A stretch of 15,948 bases of DNA from Methylocystaceae bacterium UBA5192 (GTDB taxonomy: Bacteria; Pseudomonadota; Alphaproteobacteria; Rhizobiales; Beijerinckiaceae). Below, in pieces: positions 13,256-15,948 of the stretch. The notes below the pieces were generated by a model that did no database searches, had not been told where the DNA came from, and saw nothing but the letters and a program-made list of their open reading frames with translations. The position numbers were made by a program, and so were the translations under genes. Location of the stretch: NCBI GenBank assembly GCA_002412985.1, contig DHWC01000026.1, forward strand, positions 1 through 15,948. The letters run 5' to 3'. The first letter of the stretch is position 1. The number at the start of each line of letters is the position of its first letter.

Positions 13256-14566
13256 ATGACCTTTCTTTTAACGCGACGCAATGTAGCCCAGTTGATTGCT
13301 AGTCTAGCAGTCACCCCGATCACACAAGCGCACGCAGGACGCATTATTGAATTACACGGCGGAGGATTCCAGCCTGTGAGTATTGCGATTAGCCCTTTTG
13401 TCGGAGACGATGCAGCTCAAACCGTCACATCAATTATCAATAATAATTTTAAGCGTTCAGTTTTCCTCAAACCCGTTGATATAAGCGCTTTAGGACCCAA
13501 TGCAGCGCCTCCAGATCAACGCCCTGATCTTGCTGCGTTTAAAACAATTGACGCTCAATATGTGCTCACAGGCCGCGCTCAACGCATAGGAGAAGGTCGA
13601 CTTAAAACAGAATTCCGTCTCTTTGATGTCACAACAGGCGAACAAATTTCAGGCCAACAATACGCTACAGACTCGGCAAATATTCGTCGGGTAGCTCATA
13701 TGCTCAGCGATGCCGTCTTTACGCGCATTACCGGCGAAAAAGGCTTCTTTGATACAAGAATTGTATTTGTTGATGAGTCTGGCGCTAAAGACAACCGTAA
13801 AAAAAGACTGGCCATCATGGATCAAGATGGAGCTAATGTGCACTACTTAACACATGGCGAAGAACTTGTTGTCACGCCGCGCTTTTCACCTTCATCTCAA
13901 GAAATTACTTATATGGCATTCAGCGCTGAAGATGATCCTAAAGTATTATTAATGAATATTGAAAATAGTCAGCGTGACATTGTTGGGAACTTTCCGGGAA
14001 TGACATTTTCTCCTAGATTTTCACCTGATGGACAGAAAATAATAATGTCGCTCTCTCAAGGCTCATCGACCAATCTCTACGCAATGGATATACGCTCACG
14101 CGCAACGACGCGCCTCACAGAGACAACCGCAATCGATACATCGCCTTCTTACTCTCCTGATGGATCGCAAATTGCATTTGAGAGCGACCGCGGCGGCTCT
14201 CAACAGATTTACATCATGTCAGCTAGTGGCGGTGGAGCCAAACGCATTTCCTTTGGTGGAGGACGTTATTCAACGCCTGTCTGGTCGCCTAAGGGAGACT
14301 ACATTGCATTTACGAAACAAAGCGGTGGCAATTTTTCTATCGGGGTCATGAAAACTGATGGAACCGGAGAAAGAATCTTAACAGAGGGCTTCCACAATGA
14401 AGGACCCACCTGGTCTCCAAACGGGCTGTTCATCATGTTTTTCCGCGAGGCTGGAGGCGGCGGCGGACCAAAAATTTATATGGTTGATGTCTTTGGCCGA
14501 TCGGAAATCATTGTACCTACCCCTGGCTATGCTTCCGATCCTGCCTGGGGACCACTACAAGGATAA
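13256..14566 (+). CDS. tolB: Tol-Pal system protein TolB
   Basis: TolB is the periplasmic beta-propeller that shuttles between Pal, TolA and outer-membrane proteins. From ATG 13256 the product is 436 residues, with a signal peptide ending at AHA (about residue 27). The segment LTRRNVAQLIASLAV contains a twin arginine, so Tat export is possible, though the usual Phe at the second position after RR is absent. The N-terminal domain covers about 28-160. The propeller follows, with repeated SPxxSPDG-type blades (SPRFSPDGQKI, SPSYSPDGSQI, TPVWSPKGDYI, GPTWSPNGLFI). The frame is open to TTG 13199, overlapping the tolA stop, but the extra 19 residues are very basic and would bury the signal peptide. 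GAG seven bases before the ATG is a weak site. pal does not follow. Confidence 0.93.
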   Translation: MTFLLTRRNVAQLIASLAVTPITQAHAGRIIELHGGGFQPVSIAISPFVGDDAAQTVTSIINNNFKRSVFLKPVDISALGPNAAPPDQRPDLAAFKTIDAQYVLTGRAQRIGEGRLKTEFRLFDVTTGEQISGQQYATDSANIRRVAHMLSDAVFTRITGEKGFFDTRIVFVDESGAKDNRKKRLAIMDQDGANVHYLTHGEELVVTPRFSPSSQEITYMAFSAEDDPKVLLMNIENSQRDIVGNFPGMTFSPRFSPDGQKIIMSLSQGSSTNLYAMDIRSRATTRLTETTAIDTSPSYSPDGSQIAFESDRGGSQQIYIMSASGGGAKRISFGGGRYSTPVWSPKGDYIAFTKQSGGNFSIGVMKTDGTGERILTEGFHNEGPTWSPNGLFIMFFREAGGGGGPKIYMVDVFGRSEIIVPTPGYASDPAWGPLQG

Positions 14567-14602
14567 GGGGCAAATTAATTTCTTTAAAAATTCCGTAGGC
14601 TA

Positions 14603-15283
14603 ATGACTGAAAAAATAAATAAAGATGTTCGTATTCACGAAAGCTGGCGCAAATATCTTGCCAATGAATTTTCGCAACCTTATTTCGCACATCTAAGACA
14701 ATTTATACGTCAGGAATATGCTGAAAAAACGATTTATCCTCCAGCGCATCTTATTTTTAGAGCTTTTGATGCATGCCCCTTCGATGAAGTCAAAGTGGTT
14801 CTGTTGGGTCAAGATCCCTATCATGGTCCTCTACAAGCAAATGGACTATGCTTTTCCGTCAACACAAATGTTAAGCCACCACCTTCCTTGATAAATATTT
14901 TCAAAGAAATTGAGGCAGATCTCAAGCACCCAATTTCTAGAGAGACAGATTTATCTAGATGGGCCAAACAAGGCGTCTTATTGCTTAACGCCACATTGAC
15001 AGTACGCGCCTCTCAAGCAGCTTCTCATCAAAATCAAGGCTGGGAAGCTTTTACGGATGCTGCTATAGAAATACTATCGGACAAAAGAGAAAATCTTGTT
15101 TTCTTGCTTTGGGGCGCATATGCGCGCCGCAAGGGAGTTAATATTGACCGCAATAAACACTTAGTATTGGAAAGCGCACACCCCTCTCCACTCTCAGCGC
15201 ACAATGGTTTTTTTGGTTCTAGACATTTTTCACAAACGAATGCTTATCTTATAGCCCATGGGTTAACGCCGATCGAATGGTAA
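14603..15283 (+). CDS. ung: Uracil-DNA glycosylase (family 1)
   Basis: Ung removes uracil from DNA, beginning base-excision repair. The 226-residue protein has the family-1 motifs: GQDPYHGPLQANGLCFSV with the catalytic D71, PPSLINIFKEI (93-103), LLLNATLTVR with N129 in the uracil pocket, and AHPSPLSAHNGFFGSRHFSQTN with H193. This is a complete, standard-length enzyme. ATG 14603 begins 36 bases after the tolB stop; only a weak TAGG-like site precedes it. It occupies the place where pal normally stands, so it may be co-transcribed with tolQRAB or have its own promoter in the short gap. No terminator is seen right after it. Confidence 0.96.
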   Translation: MTEKINKDVRIHESWRKYLANEFSQPYFAHLRQFIRQEYAEKTIYPPAHLIFRAFDACPFDEVKVVLLGQDPYHGPLQANGLCFSVNTNVKPPPSLINIFKEIEADLKHPISRETDLSRWAKQGVLLLNATLTVRASQAASHQNQGWEAFTDAAIEILSDKRENLVFLLWGAYARRKGVNIDRNKHLVLESAHPSPLSAHNGFFGSRHFSQTNAYLIAHGLTPIEW

Positions 15284-15740
15284 CTCACTTAGACCAGGCC
15301 TAAAAAAAATAACTGTTACTATATTTTCTAGCGTTAAATTAAAAAGCTAAAAATAATCTGCAACTATCATCTCAAACTTTTGCTAAAATATCCAACAAAG
15401 AGGCCTATAGAAGGATCGTCATAAAGACACACTCGCTTGTGAGGGCAAACGATTGTGAAAAAGATCAAAAAATACGCCTGAGAGCTCCAAAAAGCGCCGC
15501 CTGCCTCTATGGTCTAAACTTTTCTTTACTAACCGATTGCTTCCGCTCCAATGAACCTTATCTTCATTGTCATTCATTAAAATTATTAGAAATTTTTTGC
15601 TAAAAATAGACTACATTTACTTTCGCGCTCAGGATCGAGAAATTCTGGGGCGGTAAATATAAATTTTTAAAAAATTGTCTTCAGCTGACATCTTTCAAGG
15701 CATGCGGTCAAAGCCTTTAAATACTCCTTGAGAATTGCGC
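15284..15740. other. Non-coding stretch, nothing recognised
   Basis: These 457 bases are AT-rich and hold no ORF with a usable start and ribosome binding site. A minus-strand frame of roughly 50 codons around 15375-15520 stays open but has no convincing start. The 11-mer TTTTGCTAAAA occurs twice (15378-15388 and 15595-15605). I see no tRNA, no recognisable small RNA and no clear terminator for ung. Confidence 0.4.
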
Positions 15741-15768
15741 AAAAAAACACTCCTTTGCAAGCAAAGGA
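15741..15768 (-). terminator. Intrinsic terminator facing left
   Basis: TCCTTTGC (15751-15758) and GCAAAGGA (15761-15768) form a perfect 8-base inverted repeat across AA. Read on the minus strand the stem is followed by GTG and seven T residues (15747-15741). It would end a minus-strand gene lying to the right, which fits the partial reading frame that stops at 15885. Confidence 0.65.
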
Positions 15769-15884
15769 AATACTATTTAATGTAGAGGACTAAAACTTAT
15801 AAAAATATCGTTTAATCGACGGCAAAATCAAAGCAATAAGGAGGATAAAAAGGTAATATCATCACTGTTGTCTGAGCGTATTTT

Positions 15885-15947
15885 CTAAGCGGCAATGCCT
15901 ATGCCATGGGAAACGTCAATGACTTGCCCAATAAACAAGGTTATCGA
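15885..15947 (-). CDS. Partial C-terminus, probably a short-chain dehydrogenase
   Basis: The minus-strand frame enters from beyond the window edge and stops at TAG 15885-15887, giving 20 visible residues. The ending GQVIDVSHGIGIAA resembles the last strand of short-chain dehydrogenase/reductase enzymes, where a TGQ-x-(I/V)-x-V-x-GG segment lies close to the C-terminus. His takes the place of the first Gly of the usual pair. A leftward intrinsic terminator about 115 bases further supports a gene ending here. Only a tip is visible, so the substrate is unknown, and the match could be chance. Confidence 0.45.
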   Translation of the reverse strand, partial: SITLFIGQVIDVSHGIGIAA

Positions 15948-15948
15948 T

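Noticed and set aside
15895..15948. Plus-strand partial frame starting MPMPWETS at the window end, superficially like the start of IS481-type transposases.
   Set aside because: There is no ribosome binding site, and the minus-strand frame over the same bases ends in a short-chain-dehydrogenase-like tail backed by a terminator, which explains the region better.

Overview
The window looks like chromosomal core sequence from an alphaproteobacterium, most likely in the Hyphomicrobiales (Rhizobiales). This is inferred from gene content and order: ruvC-ruvA-ruvB-ybgC-tolQ-tolR-tolA-tolB as one co-directional block, a stand-alone hisI (not a hisIE fusion) next to folE, and a divergent IscU/NifU-like scaffold gene beside them. 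Base composition is moderate to AT-rich, especially between genes. No rRNA, tRNA, CRISPR array or intact mobile element was seen.

Left part (1-2759): a sparse accessory stretch. It has three minus-strand genes of unknown function: a two-helix membrane protein, an 80-residue protein, and a 169-residue protein with an N-terminal C-x4-C-x9-C-x2-H zinc-binding motif. A nominally empty 1.3 kb region follows. On close reading it holds four very short ORFs of 27 to 51 codons, each encoding one hydrophobic helix and three with a fair ribosome binding site, together with an intrinsic terminator and several perfect inverted repeats.

Middle part (2760-8020): a minus-strand DUF2252 gene, a plus-strand rhomboid-family intramembrane protease, and a convergent patatin-like phospholipase. 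The last two share the palindrome TTAA as their two stop codons. Then come minus-strand folE-hisI (GTP cyclohydrolase I and phosphoribosyl-AMP cyclohydrolase) and, divergently, a scaffold-like Fe-S protein that lacks two of the classical IscU cluster-binding residues.

Right part (8148-15283): a tightly packed plus-strand block. ruvCAB encodes Holliday-junction branch migration and resolution. ybgC encodes a hotdog thioesterase. tolQRAB encodes the proton-driven envelope complex that ties the outer membrane to cell division. Several junctions are 4-base ATGA or GTGA overlaps, implying translational coupling. pal, which normally follows tolB, is absent here; ung (uracil-DNA glycosylase) follows instead. 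The tolR-tolA junction is odd: a five-codon reading frame with a good Shine-Dalgarno links the two genes, which suggests either a coupling peptide or one lost base. The last 665 bases are mostly non-coding and end with a leftward intrinsic terminator behind what appears to be the C-terminal tip of a minus-strand short-chain dehydrogenase.

I did not find a convincing new multi-gene system. The most unusual material is the cluster of tiny membrane-protein ORFs with their palindromes (1447-2740) and the tolR-tolA junction.
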